Positions 25,170-33,208 of a DNA stretch of 64,000 nucleotides are shown piece by piece. A program made the translations under genes and the position numbers. The notes under the pieces were generated by a model. That model did not search any database. It had not been told where the DNA came from and saw nothing but the letters and a program-made list of their open reading frames with translations. The DNA comes from Clostridia bacterium. Its GTDB lineage: Bacteria; Bacillota; Clostridia; Oscillospirales; CAG-272. The first letter of the stretch is position 1. Each line of letters begins with the position of its first letter. Location of the stretch: the NCBI GenBank assembly GCA_017451485.1, contig JAFTOG010000012.1, positions 1 through 64,000 of the forward strand. Direction: 5' to 3'.

Positions 25170-26807
25170 ATGAAAAATGAAATTACAAAATATGTAGAAT
25201 ATCTGTTCAATCTTGCCCTTAAAAAATGTGGTGATGTAAATGATGCAGAGGACATAACGCAGGAAACACTTCTTGCAGCATTTCAGTTTATTAACAGAGG
25301 TGGAAGTATTACAAATGTAAAGTATTGGCTTACCACAGTTCTGTCAAATAAATGGAATGAGACTTTGCGTAAGAGATATAAGCTACCTATTGTTAGTGTG
25401 GATGTTATATCGGATAATGAAGATTACTATGAGGAAGAATCGGTAGATAGACCGACAGCAGAGCAAATAAGGCGTGAGGTGGCATATTTGGCAAGGCTGC
25501 AAAGAGAGGTTATAGTGAAGCACTATCTTGAGGGAATGAAGGTGCAGGATATTGCTGATGAATTAGGTGTGCCGAAGGGAACGATATTGTCTCGTCTTTC
25601 CTCGGGCAGAGAACAGATGAAGAAAGGATTGGATTCTATGGAACAGTATGAAAAGCAGAGCTATATTCCCGAACGCCTGGAGGTAGGCTGTGCGGGAAGA
25701 CCCGGATTTAATGAGGAGCCTTGGTCACTTGTTTCAGGTGACTTGGTAAAGCAAAATATTTTGATTATTGCTTATAACAAGCCTTTAACTGTAGTTGAAA
25801 TAGCAAAGGCATTGGGAATCCCCACTCCGTATATTGAAAACGCTGTTGAGGATTTGGTACAATGTCAGCTTATGGTAAAGCAGGGTAATAAGTTTTTTGC
25901 AGACTTTATGATTTCTTCTCCTGCCGAAAGGGCGAAAAAGCTGGATAAACAGCTTGAATTTGCAAATAATCAGTATAATTCCGTTTGGAAGCTTATAAAA
26001 GAGCTGTTTTGCGAAATAGAAGGATTCGGGTGGTATGGAAATCTGTCAGAAAAACAGAAAATTGATATTAAATATTATGCTTTGATCAATGTTCTCGTAA
26101 GAGGAGAGAGCATTTCCCTAAGCCGATTCGTAGATACTAAGGAGGTTTATCCGGACAGACCCGACGGTGGAAAATGGGTAGCACAGGGAACACGCTATGA
26201 AAATAATTTCAGTTGGGCAGGTCATCCCATCTCTGAGTATTATTTTGGTGGAGAAAGACGCATTATATGGGATAATTTCTTAGGAAGCAAATCAGTGGAG
26301 CTTCATGTATACGATACACAGCCTGATTTGAATAAGTATGAGCACGGACCTGTTGAAATTCACGATGATAATCTATGTAAAATGCTTTATATAATTCATA
26401 AGGAAATTCCCTTTGATAATACAGGCTTTAATTTGAGATATTTGGAGGATATTCCTCATCTTGAATCCTGTGGTATAATTTGTTATGAAAATGACAAAGC
26501 AAGGGTAGCAATTCCCGTAATAAGTAAGACTCAGTTTTCAGAGCTTCATAACATAAGTATGTCTTATATGATAAAGCTTGCGAATTTAATTGAAAATCCC
26601 TTGAGAAGCATTTTGCCAAGCCTTAAATTGGATATTCCTTCTCATCTTGAGGGAAGAGTAGCAGAATTTAGAAAATATGTTTTATTTGCCGTTCCTATGG
26701 CAATTATAAAAAAGGCAATAGGTAACGGAGATTTCCTTGTTGACTGTGGGCATAAATCTATTCCTATGATTTTAGTGGTTGAGGAGCCCGATGGCGTGAT
26801 TCGATAA
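25170..26807 (+). CDS. ECF-like sigma factor with large C-terminal extension (copy 2)
   Basis: A 545-aa paralogue of the preceding gene. Region 2 is at about residues 5-70 (YLFNLALKKCGDVNDAEDITQETLLAAFQF), region 4 at about 95-150 (LARLQREVIVKHYLEGMKVQDIADELGVPKGTILSRLSSGREQ). The winged-helix-like segment is at about 195-245 (ILIIAYNKPLTVVEIAKALGIPTPYIENAVEDLV). The C-terminal domain shares a GGKWVAQGTRYE-like stretch with GKGIVWGRCIDN of copy 1, followed by HPISEYYFGGERRIIWDNF. The linker YIPERLEVGCAGRPGFNEEPWSLV joins the two parts. The two sigma cores are clearly diverged, so they probably recognise different promoters or signals. GAGG lies about 9 nt before the ATG. Confidence 0.82.
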   Translation: MKNEITKYVEYLFNLALKKCGDVNDAEDITQETLLAAFQFINRGGSITNVKYWLTTVLSNKWNETLRKRYKLPIVSVDVISDNEDYYEEESVDRPTAEQIRREVAYLARLQREVIVKHYLEGMKVQDIADELGVPKGTILSRLSSGREQMKKGLDSMEQYEKQSYIPERLEVGCAGRPGFNEEPWSLVSGDLVKQNILIIAYNKPLTVVEIAKALGIPTPYIENAVEDLVQCQLMVKQGNKFFADFMISSPAERAKKLDKQLEFANNQYNSVWKLIKELFCEIEGFGWYGNLSEKQKIDIKYYALINVLVRGESISLSRFVDTKEVYPDRPDGGKWVAQGTRYENNFSWAGHPISEYYFGGERRIIWDNFLGSKSVELHVYDTQPDLNKYEHGPVEIHDDNLCKMLYIIHKEIPFDNTGFNLRYLEDIPHLESCGIICYENDKARVAIPVISKTQFSELHNISMSYMIKLANLIENPLRSILPSLKLDIPSHLEGRVAEFRKYVLFAVPMAIIKKAIGNGDFLVDCGHKSIPMILVVEEPDGVIR

Positions 26808-26808
26808 A

Positions 26809-26845
26809 TAAATACCGAGGAAGCATATGCTTCCTCGGTATTTAT
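26809..26845 (+). terminator. Terminator of sigma gene copy 2
   Basis: Long perfect inverted repeat AATACCGAGGAAGC / GCTTCCTCGGTATT followed by TTATTG, just after the stop. Confidence 0.85.
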
Positions 26846-26867
26846 TGTATTAGCAACCAATCATTGC

Positions 26868-26896
26868 TCGACAAAAAAAGAAAAAAATGTTATACT
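26868..26896 (+). promoter_or_regulatory. Promoter of the XRE regulator gene
   Basis: TCGACA (26868-26873), 17-bp spacer, TGTTATACT with TATACT at 26891-26896; the ATG is 20 bp downstream. Confidence 0.7.
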
Positions 26897-26915
26897 GTAT
26901 CTGGGTGGTGATGAT

Positions 26916-27611
26916 ATGTTTGATACAAAAAAATTCGGAGGGTATCTGTCAAGGCTTCGTAAAAAAGCTGATATGACCCAGTCAGAGCTTGCAGATAAGC
27001 TATACCTTACAAGACAGGCTATTTCAAGATATGAGCTTGGTGATAGCTTCCCCGATATAAGTATTTTAGTTAATATTGCCGATATATTCGGTGTAACACT
27101 TGATGAGCTTATAAATTCGGGTGAGCCTACACACGCTGAGTCGAAGATATTGGAAAGCATTGCAGACGGAAAAACAGAGCCGATCGCTAACGATATAAGG
27201 GATATAATAGGTATAGCTCCATTGTTAAAGCCCAGTGTTCTCGGAAAATTATCGGATAATCTTATAAAGCAGGGGATAGACATATCAGGTGTAGTAGAGC
27301 TTGCCGAATATCTTAATGATGAAAATGTAATTAAAATGCTTGAGAATGTAAGTCTTGATAAGGTTGACGATATGCTTTTGGAAAAGCTTATGCCAATACT
27401 TGACAGCAAATCCAAAACAAAGATATTTCAAAAAATTCTCGATGGAGAAATGGATTATAGATTTTTGAGCATTCTTATAGAATACGCAGATTACTTTACA
27501 AGCCAGGTTGAGGCAGCAGTAGTCGAGGGCGTTTTACCCTGGGATGCCCTTGATCTTATGAGAAACGGAAGGATAAAAGCGTGGGAAAAACGGCAGAAAA
27601 ATACTGTTTGA
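26916..27611 (+). CDS. XRE-family transcriptional regulator with helical C-terminal domain
   Basis: A 231-aa protein. Residues about 9-63 are a Cro/CI helix-turn-helix (LSRLRKKADMTQSELADKLYLTRQAISRYELGDSFPDISILVNIADIF). The remaining 165 residues are charged and helical with short repeats (ENVSLDKVDDMLLEKLMPILDS, FQKILDGEMDYRFLSILIEYADYF), possibly a sensing or oligomerisation domain. No metal site or transmembrane segment is visible. It is monocistronic between two strong terminators, so targets cannot be inferred from the operon; the GH92 gene downstream is a weak candidate. Confidence 0.85.
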   Translation: MFDTKKFGGYLSRLRKKADMTQSELADKLYLTRQAISRYELGDSFPDISILVNIADIFGVTLDELINSGEPTHAESKILESIADGKTEPIANDIRDIIGIAPLLKPSVLGKLSDNLIKQGIDISGVVELAEYLNDENVIKMLENVSLDKVDDMLLEKLMPILDSKSKTKIFQKILDGEMDYRFLSILIEYADYFTSQVEAAVVEGVLPWDALDLMRNGRIKAWEKRQKNTV

Positions 27612-27695
27612 CAGATGCTAAAAACATATATTCTTATTCATGGCATAAGTTTAATTTAATTAAGTGCTCCAACATAACCAATGATAAAAATTCAA

Positions 27696-27741
27696 AACAT
27701 AAAAGCCGTAATGATTAAAGTTCATTTCGGCTTTTTATGTT
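27696..27741 (+). terminator. Terminator of the XRE regulator gene
   Basis: Arms AACATAAAAGCCG and CGGCTTTTTATGTT (one extra T) around a 19-nt loop. The 27612-27695 stretch before it holds nothing recognisable. Confidence 0.8.
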
Positions 27742-27792
27742 ACTGATAGATTCGTAAAAACAGATGAAAATATACTTTACGAATTATACAAA

Positions 27793-27821
27793 TTGACACA
27801 GGAAAATATTTGTGATAAAAT
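27793..27821 (+). promoter_or_regulatory. Promoter of the GH92 gene
   Basis: Perfect TTGACA (27793-27798), 17-bp spacer, TGATAAAAT with TAAAAT at 27816-27821. Confidence 0.85.
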
Positions 27822-27850
27822 AACCGTATAAACCTTATAAGGAGCTTATT

Positions 27851-30049
27851 ATGGATAGAGCAAGATATATAGATCCGATGATAGGAACGGTAGGAGATGA
27901 GCAAGATACAAGTATGCACGGTGGTGGAAAAACCCATCCGGGAGCTTGTACGCCGGGTGGAATGGTACAGCTTTCTCCGGATACTGTAACAGGTGGAGAT
28001 AACGGTACGGGATATAACTACTGTCAGAATACAATAGAGGGCATCAGCTTTAACCATATGAGTGGTATCGGCTGGTACGGTGACCTTGGAAATATACAGA
28101 TAATGCCAATCATCGGACAAACAGATTTGAGAAGTGGCTCTAATGAAGAGGTGCCTTTCGTTAAAGGAAACAGAGGTTGGAAATCAGAATTTTCTCACGA
28201 AAGGGAACAGGCAAGTGCAGGATATTATTCAGTTTTTCTTGACAGATACGGGATTAAAGCAGAGGCGACCGCAACGGAAAGAACGGGTATTTTAAGATTT
28301 ACATATCCACAAAATAATAAGGCAGGAATAATATTTAATTTTTCAAGACGAATAGCAGGACACGCAGATTTTGAAGGTATAAAAATTATAGACAGTAAGC
28401 ATATAGAAGGTCATATCCACTGCACTCCAAAGGGTGGAGGCTTCGGCAGAGGTGCAGGAGGAATAGGCTATGAGCTTTATTTCTGCATGGAGCTTTCAGC
28501 ACCTATGACAGAGACCGTATTTTTCTCTAACGAAGAGTATTTAGATGAATGCCTAAAAGAATATAAGGGGGAAGATGTAGGTTTACTTGCTTACTTTGAG
28601 AATAGTGAAAACGATAAAATTACTGTAAAATGTGCCATTTCCTATGTGGATTTAGAGGGAGCAAGGCTAAATTTCCATAAAGAATGCGAAAAAATTGATT
28701 TTGACAGTGCCCACATAACAGCAGTTGAAAAATGGAATAAGGTACTGGAATGTGTGGATGTTGAGGGAAGTGATGAAACTGACAAAACTATTTTTTACAC
28801 TTGCCTATATCACACCTTGCTTGACCCGAGAACCTCTATGGATGCAGACGGTAGATACAGGACAGCCGATGGAAAAATCAAAAGTGCTGATTACACCCAC
28901 AGAACAATGTTCAGTGGATGGGATGTGTACAGAAGTGAATTTCCACTACTTACAATTATACGCCCTGACATGGTAAATGACGAAATAAATTCGCTTCTTA
29001 GTATTGCTCTTTCAAAAAACTCTTCATTTCCAAGGTGGGAGCTTATGGGTATTGATTCGGGATGTATGGTAGGTGACCCCGGACTTATAGTTATGGCAGA
29101 TGCTTACCTCAAGGGAATACGGAATTTTGATTTTGAAAAGGCGTATGATATTTGTCTGGCTTCTTCAAAATGTGCCAAGGAGCTTTACGGTAAGGTATTT
29201 GCATCAAAGCGTCCCCACAGTGAAAAATACTGTAGCGATGCATATGTACCGGGATGTATAAGTGAAACTCTGGAATTTCTCCTTGCCGATTATTGTATGC
29301 ACAGACTTGCTTTGGAGCTTGGAAGAAAAGAGGATGCAGAGTTCTTTCTTAAGAGAGCAAATTCCTATAAAAGTAATTTTAATCCAATTACAGGATTTAT
29401 GGGAGTAAGAAATGAAAATGGTGAGTTTGTTCCTGTAAAGGATGAGTACGATACTCACGGATGTGTAGAAAGTAATATATTCCAACAATCCTGGTTTGTT
29501 CCTTATGATGTTATAGGACTTTGTGATATGATGGGCAGAGAAAGAGCAATATCCTTACTTGAAAAGCTGTTTAGTCAGGCTGATTTTGGTGCTCTGTGGA
29601 ACGAAAATTATAATCATTCAAATGAGCCCTGTCATAACATTACTCATTATTTCAATATACTCGGCTTGCCGAGGCGTACTCAGTATTGGACAAGGAGAGT
29701 TCAAAAGGAGGCGTATAGGCTCGGTGCTTTTGGTTTTTGTGGTAACGAGGATGTAGGTCAGCTTTCTGCCTGGTATGTATTATCTGCCCTTGGTTTTGCC
29801 CAGGTTTGTCCTACAAATGAGGAATACTATATTAATACGCCTTTATTCAAAAAAGTAAAAATCACCCTTGACCCCGAGTATCATAGCTGTAAAGTAGCTG
29901 ATACACTTGAAATAGAGTGTGACAACGATCCCTTAGAATATCCCTATATTGCAGAAATATACCATAACGGTATAAGACTCGACAGATATTATCTGACCTA
30001 TAGCGAAATAACAGCAGGTGGAAAGCTTGTATTTAAGTTAACAAAATAA
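27851..30049 (+). CDS. Glycoside hydrolase family 92 alpha-mannosidase, cytoplasmic
   Basis: A 732-aa enzyme with the GH92 signature from the first residues (YIDPMIGTVG...HPGACTPGGMVQLSPDT, FNHMSGIGWYGDLGNIQIMP). The catalytic alpha-barrel motifs are TMFSGWDVYRSEFPLL and CGNEDVGQLSAWYVLSALGF. GH92 enzymes are calcium-dependent inverting alpha-mannosidases acting on N-glycan or yeast mannan fragments. No signal peptide is visible, whereas Bacteroides homologues are usually exported, so imported manno-oligosaccharides are the likely substrate. Length is typical. It has its own promoter and AAGGAG. Confidence 0.93.
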   Translation: MDRARYIDPMIGTVGDEQDTSMHGGGKTHPGACTPGGMVQLSPDTVTGGDNGTGYNYCQNTIEGISFNHMSGIGWYGDLGNIQIMPIIGQTDLRSGSNEEVPFVKGNRGWKSEFSHEREQASAGYYSVFLDRYGIKAEATATERTGILRFTYPQNNKAGIIFNFSRRIAGHADFEGIKIIDSKHIEGHIHCTPKGGGFGRGAGGIGYELYFCMELSAPMTETVFFSNEEYLDECLKEYKGEDVGLLAYFENSENDKITVKCAISYVDLEGARLNFHKECEKIDFDSAHITAVEKWNKVLECVDVEGSDETDKTIFYTCLYHTLLDPRTSMDADGRYRTADGKIKSADYTHRTMFSGWDVYRSEFPLLTIIRPDMVNDEINSLLSIALSKNSSFPRWELMGIDSGCMVGDPGLIVMADAYLKGIRNFDFEKAYDICLASSKCAKELYGKVFASKRPHSEKYCSDAYVPGCISETLEFLLADYCMHRLALELGRKEDAEFFLKRANSYKSNFNPITGFMGVRNENGEFVPVKDEYDTHGCVESNIFQQSWFVPYDVIGLCDMMGRERAISLLEKLFSQADFGALWNENYNHSNEPCHNITHYFNILGLPRRTQYWTRRVQKEAYRLGAFGFCGNEDVGQLSAWYVLSALGFAQVCPTNEEYYINTPLFKKVKITLDPEYHSCKVADTLEIECDNDPLEYPYIAEIYHNGIRLDRYYLTYSEITAGGKLVFKLTK

Positions 30050-30080
30050 AAAGGTTGTCCCTGCGACAACCTTTTTATTT
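30048..30080. terminator. Bidirectional terminator between GH92 and the DUF3006-like gene
   Basis: 12-bp stem AAAAAGGTTGTC / GACAACCTTTTT; it has T runs in both directions and both genes converge on it. Confidence 0.9.
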
Positions 30081-30249
30081 ATTCAATTACAGTATATTCA
30101 AGCATCTCATAGTGAAGCTTAGTACCGATATCAATGCCTTCGGGCAAGAGAGCCATAGCTATAAAAAGCTCTTCGCCGTCTGCTGTGTTTTCAAGAGTTG
30201 CATAATCCCCTTCAATTTTTTTAACTATGTAATCTATAGGTCCAAACAT
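30079..30249 (-). CDS. DUF3006-like small protein (56 aa)
   Basis: A 56-aa frame starting MFGPIDYIVKKIEGDYATLEN and continuing ELFIAMALLPEGIDIGTKL. The pattern IVxxIEGDYAxLE ... LPEGxxxGxxL is that of DUF3006 proteins, short predicted beta-barrel-like proteins of unknown function common in Firmicutes. Support for a real gene: AGGAG 8 nt before the ATG, a TTGAAA-N17-TAAAAT promoter upstream, and a shared terminator right after the stop. An overlapping plus-strand frame here has none of these. Confidence 0.8.
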   Translation of the reverse strand: MFGPIDYIVKKIEGDYATLENTADGEELFIAMALLPEGIDIGTKLHYEMLEYTVIE

Positions 30250-30274
30250 AATTTTTCTCCTGTTATTTTTCTAT

Positions 30275-30303
30275 ATTTTATCATACCGACAGCATTTTTT
30301 CAA
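30275..30303 (-). promoter_or_regulatory. Promoter of the DUF3006-like gene
   Basis: Minus strand TTGAAA (30303-30298), 17-bp spacer, TGATAAAAT with TAAAAT at 30280-30275. Confidence 0.8.
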
Positions 30304-30362
30304 TAGATATGATTTAATATGAAAAAATACACATTATATATGTACTTTTTATGGAAAATTTA

Positions 30363-30391
30363 TTGACAAGAAAAATGCATTGTGATAAAAT
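30363..30391 (+). promoter_or_regulatory. gdhA promoter
   Basis: Perfect TTGACA (30363-30368), 17-bp spacer, TGATAAAAT with TAAAAT at 30386-30391. A leader of about 90 nt follows with no clear structure. Confidence 0.85.
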
Positions 30392-30488
30392 ATGAAAATA
30401 AAATGCAAGTAGCAAAATTACACTCATTACATTTTATAAATTTAGAAAGCAAAATTAACTTTCAATCTTTTTAAGGAAGGTATTAAAA

Positions 30489-31841
30489 ATGAGTTTTAAG
30501 AATCAGTATCTTAACGAGCTTATGGAACGTGTTATTAAGAGAAACGCTAATGAGCCCGAATTTCACCAGACAGTAAAAGAAGTTCTCGAGTCCATCGAGC
30601 CCGTGATCGAAAAGCGTCCCGACTACATTACAAGTGGTGTTCTTGAGAGAATGGTAGAGCCTGAAAGAATTATTAAGTTCAGAGTTCCGTGGGTTGATGA
30701 CAACGGTAATGTACAGGTTAACCGTGGCTTCAGAATTCAGTTCAACAGTGCAATCGGTCCTTACAAGGGTGGCCTCCGTTTCCATCCCTCTGTATACGAA
30801 GGAATTATTAAGTTCCTTGGATTTGAGCAGACATTTAAGAACTCTCTTACATCCCTCCCCATGGGTGGTGGTAAGGGCGGCTCCGACTTTGACCCCCAGG
30901 GTAAGAGTGACGGAGAGGTTATGCGTTTCTGCCAGAGCTTTATGACAGAGCTTTCAAAGTACATAGGTGCAGACTGTGATGTACCTGCCGGTGATATCGG
31001 TGTTGGTGCAAGAGAGGTTGGTTATCTCTTCGGTCAGTATAAGAGAATCCGTAACGAGTTTACAGGAGTTTTAACAGGTAAGGGTCTTCCTTACGGTGGT
31101 TCACTTATCCGTCCTGAGGCAACAGGCTTCGGTGCTGTATACTACACAGTAGAAATGCTTAAGTATTTTAAGGTTGATATTAAGGGTAAGACCTTTGCAA
31201 TCTCCGGCTTTGGTAATGTTGCATGGGGTACTGTAAAGAAGGTAAATGAGCTTGGCGGTAAGGTAGTTACAATCTCCGGTCCCGACGGCTACATCTATGA
31301 TCCCGATGGAATCAGCACAGAGGAAAAGGTTAACTATATGCTTGAGATGCGTTCTTCCTTCCGTAACAGAGTACAGGATTACGCAGATAAGTTCGGCGTT
31401 GAGTTCTTCCCCGGTCAGAAGCCTTGGGGCGTAAAGGCAGACATCATTATGCCTTGTGCTACACAGAACGAGGTTGGTATGGCAGAGGCTGAAAAGATCG
31501 TTGCTAACGGAATCAAGTATTATGTTGAGGTTTCCAATATGCCTACAACAAATGAGGCTATTGCATACCTTAAGGCTAACGGTGTTATCGTAGCTCCCTC
31601 TAAGGCAGTTAACGCAGGTGGTGTTGCAGTATCCGGTCTTGAAATGTCCCAGAACTCCATGAGATACAGCTGGACAGCAGAAGAGGTTGATGCTAAGCTT
31701 AAGATGATTATGGCTAACATCTTCGCTAACTCCATTAAGGCAGCTCACGACTATAACCTTGGCGACGACCTTGTTGCAGGTGCTAATATCGCAGGCTTTA
31801 TCAAGGTTGCAGAGGCTATGAAGGCTCAGGGCGTTTGCTAA
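30489..31841 (+). CDS. gdhA: NADP-type glutamate dehydrogenase (hexameric, 450 aa)
   Basis: The product interconverts 2-oxoglutarate plus ammonia and glutamate. Catalytic Lys lies in LPMGGGKGGSDFDP; ADCDVPAGDIGVG is the substrate-domain motif; the Rossmann motif is ISGFGNVAWG. The 450-aa length, start (LNELMERVIKRNANEPEFHQ) and motifs fit the small hexameric GDH that assimilates ammonia, usually NADPH-dependent. Codon use is strongly biased (GGT, AAG, CTT), suggesting high expression. It is monocistronic with AAGGAAGG at the start. Together with icd and glnA it completes the route from isocitrate to glutamine in this window. Confidence 0.96.
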   Translation: MSFKNQYLNELMERVIKRNANEPEFHQTVKEVLESIEPVIEKRPDYITSGVLERMVEPERIIKFRVPWVDDNGNVQVNRGFRIQFNSAIGPYKGGLRFHPSVYEGIIKFLGFEQTFKNSLTSLPMGGGKGGSDFDPQGKSDGEVMRFCQSFMTELSKYIGADCDVPAGDIGVGAREVGYLFGQYKRIRNEFTGVLTGKGLPYGGSLIRPEATGFGAVYYTVEMLKYFKVDIKGKTFAISGFGNVAWGTVKKVNELGGKVVTISGPDGYIYDPDGISTEEKVNYMLEMRSSFRNRVQDYADKFGVEFFPGQKPWGVKADIIMPCATQNEVGMAEAEKIVANGIKYYVEVSNMPTTNEAIAYLKANGVIVAPSKAVNAGGVAVSGLEMSQNSMRYSWTAEEVDAKLKMIMANIFANSIKAAHDYNLGDDLVAGANIAGFIKVAEAMKAQGVC

Positions 31842-31859
31842 TCTCCAAAATATAATGAA

Positions 31860-31900
31860 AATACACCTCAAAAGGGAATCTTTTGGGGTGTATTATTTTT
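31860..31900. terminator. Terminator shared by gdhA and the small XRE gene
   Basis: 15-bp stem AATACACCTCAAAAG / CTTTTGGGGTGTATT (one G-U pair), 5-nt loop, T-rich end. It overlaps the stop of the convergent XRE gene. Confidence 0.88.
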
Positions 31901-32099
31901 TATCGCTTCTTCCAATAAAATAATCTGCTGTAACCTTATAAAAGTCGCATAATTTTATTAAATCATCAATTTTTAATTCGGCTCTGCCGTCCTCTATATG
32001 ACTATATCCTTGCTGTGATTTATTTATGATAGTACCAACCTGCTTTTGAGTAAGGTCGTTATCCTCTCTTAAATTCCTCATTCTTGTTCTGTAATTCAT
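31893..32099 (-). CDS. Small XRE-family repressor
   Basis: A 68-aa protein consisting almost only of a Cro/CI helix-turn-helix: MRNLREDNDLTQKQVGTIINKSQQGYSHIEDGRAELKIDDLIKLCDFYKVTADYFIG. Two upstream ATGs in frame (to 32117) are less likely because GGAG sits 6 nt before 32099. It is divergent from the lipoprotein gene, and two ACTCA-n5-TTGAGT palindromes lie in the shared region, one inside the lipoprotein promoter. This arrangement is that of an autoregulating local repressor controlling its neighbour. No inducer-binding domain is present. Confidence 0.88.
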   Translation of the reverse strand: MNYRTRMRNLREDNDLTQKQVGTIINKSQQGYSHIEDGRAELKIDDLIKLCDFYKVTADYFIGRSDKK

Positions 32100-32141
32100 A
32101 TTAGTCTCCATTTGCAAATATTATTATTAAAATATTACAAT

Positions 32142-32181
32142 ACTCATAAATTGAGTGTTGACAAATACTCAAAGATTGAGT
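32142..32181. promoter_or_regulatory. Twin palindromic operator for the small XRE repressor
   Basis: Two sites: ACTCATAAATTGAGT at 32142-32156 and ACTCAAAGATTGAGT at 32167-32181 (a 7-3-7 perfect palindrome when extended to 32166-32182). Their centres are 25 bp apart. The second fills the spacer of the lipoprotein promoter. Binding is inferred. Confidence 0.75.
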
Positions 32182-32186
32182 ATAAT
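32158..32186 (+). promoter_or_regulatory. Promoter of the lipoprotein gene
   Basis: Consensus TTGACA (32158-32163), 17-bp spacer, consensus TATAAT (32181-32186). The spacer is occupied by the second XRE operator palindrome. Confidence 0.9.
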
Positions 32187-32220
32187 TAGAGTATATATGT
32201 GAGAAAATTTGGAGGACACT

Positions 32221-33168
32221 ATGAATAACCGAAAAATAATTAATAGAGTGACAGCTATGCTATTGATTTTTGTAGTTGTTATTGGTGGAATAGCATGTGG
32301 AAATACATCGGACACAACAACCACAACAACTCAAGGTCCAAATAACAACAACCAAAATCAAAACACTAAACAATATTCACAACTTCTTCAAAACGTTTTA
32401 AACGATGAGTATTACGATAGCTTATTAAACCAAGTTATTAGCGGCAACACTGAAATTTTAAAAACTGGTGCTTTTGCTCCGCACCCTTACGCTTTCCTAG
32501 AAGATGAAGGTTATGATGTTGATGCAATTCGTCAAGCTCCAAACGAATTGAGCAGAACTATTACATATGTTTTGGAAGATGAACCAAACAATCTTTATAT
32601 GTTTACAAGAGTTTTAATTGATAATTCTTATTACGCTGTTTATCATTTAAGATACACTTTAACAGATAAAGAAATGGAAGATTATAATTTCCTTTTCGAT
32701 GGCAATCATCAATTTGCCGAAACAAATCTTAATTTTTTAAGAGAAAGCGCTTTCATTAATGATAAAATTTCTGAAATGAAAACTCCAACAGTTCTTGGTG
32801 AATCAAAAATTCACATCAACGGAATTGAAAAATTAGATGAAGGTTGGTCATCGTTAAAATTAACAGAAACAGAACAATGTTATGTTTGTTTAGTTAACCC
32901 TAAATTCGAAGATAAAACTTGCAAATTAATTGTTCTCCCTAAATATTACACAAAATCATATGACTATGAAGTCTCATTCGACAATGTTAAAATTGTTGAA
33001 ATTAACGCCCGTGTCGATATGGGAATTAACAACAACGTTTATACTGGTCCTTTCAAAAATCCTTATTTTATTCAAGATAACATTTCAACAAAAAATGCTA
33101 AAATTTATGATTTAGATATGGAAAATGATTGTAAGTACGCTGGTCTTTTTGATAATTTAGTTAAATAA
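32221..33168 (+). CDS. Putative lipoprotein of unknown function, chimeric codon usage
   Basis: A 315-aa protein. Residues 1-25 form a signal peptide with a hydrophobic core (AMLLIFVVVIGGIA) and Cys26 as candidate lipidation site; the box GIAC is imperfect because position -3 is Gly. A Thr/Asn/Gln-rich linker (about residues 30-47) follows, then a 265-residue domain I do not recognise. From about base 32300 onward the codon use changes: Gln is always CAA and Glu almost always GAA, while neighbours favour CAG and GAG. The promoter, ribosome site and signal peptide look native, the body looks foreign. ATG 32221 has GGAGG at 6 nt; the upstream TTG at 32209 is part of that site. Confidence 0.75.
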   Translation: MNNRKIINRVTAMLLIFVVVIGGIACGNTSDTTTTTTQGPNNNNQNQNTKQYSQLLQNVLNDEYYDSLLNQVISGNTEILKTGAFAPHPYAFLEDEGYDVDAIRQAPNELSRTITYVLEDEPNNLYMFTRVLIDNSYYAVYHLRYTLTDKEMEDYNFLFDGNHQFAETNLNFLRESAFINDKISEMKTPTVLGESKIHINGIEKLDEGWSSLKLTETEQCYVCLVNPKFEDKTCKLIVLPKYYTKSYDYEVSFDNVKIVEINARVDMGINNNVYTGPFKNPYFIQDNISTKNAKIYDLDMENDCKYAGLFDNLVK

Positions 33169-33174
33169 AATTTT

Positions 33175-33208
33175 AAAAAACCACAATTTTATGTGGTTTT
33201 TTTATTTT
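33175..33208. terminator. Terminator after the lipoprotein gene
   Basis: Stem AAAAAACCACA / TGTGGTTTTTT with a short loop and T7; an oppositely oriented pseudogene also ends here. Confidence 0.85.

Noticed and set aside
30055-30306. 83-codon plus-strand frame after GH92
   Set aside because: It begins in the GH92 terminator and is antisense to the better supported DUF3006-like gene.
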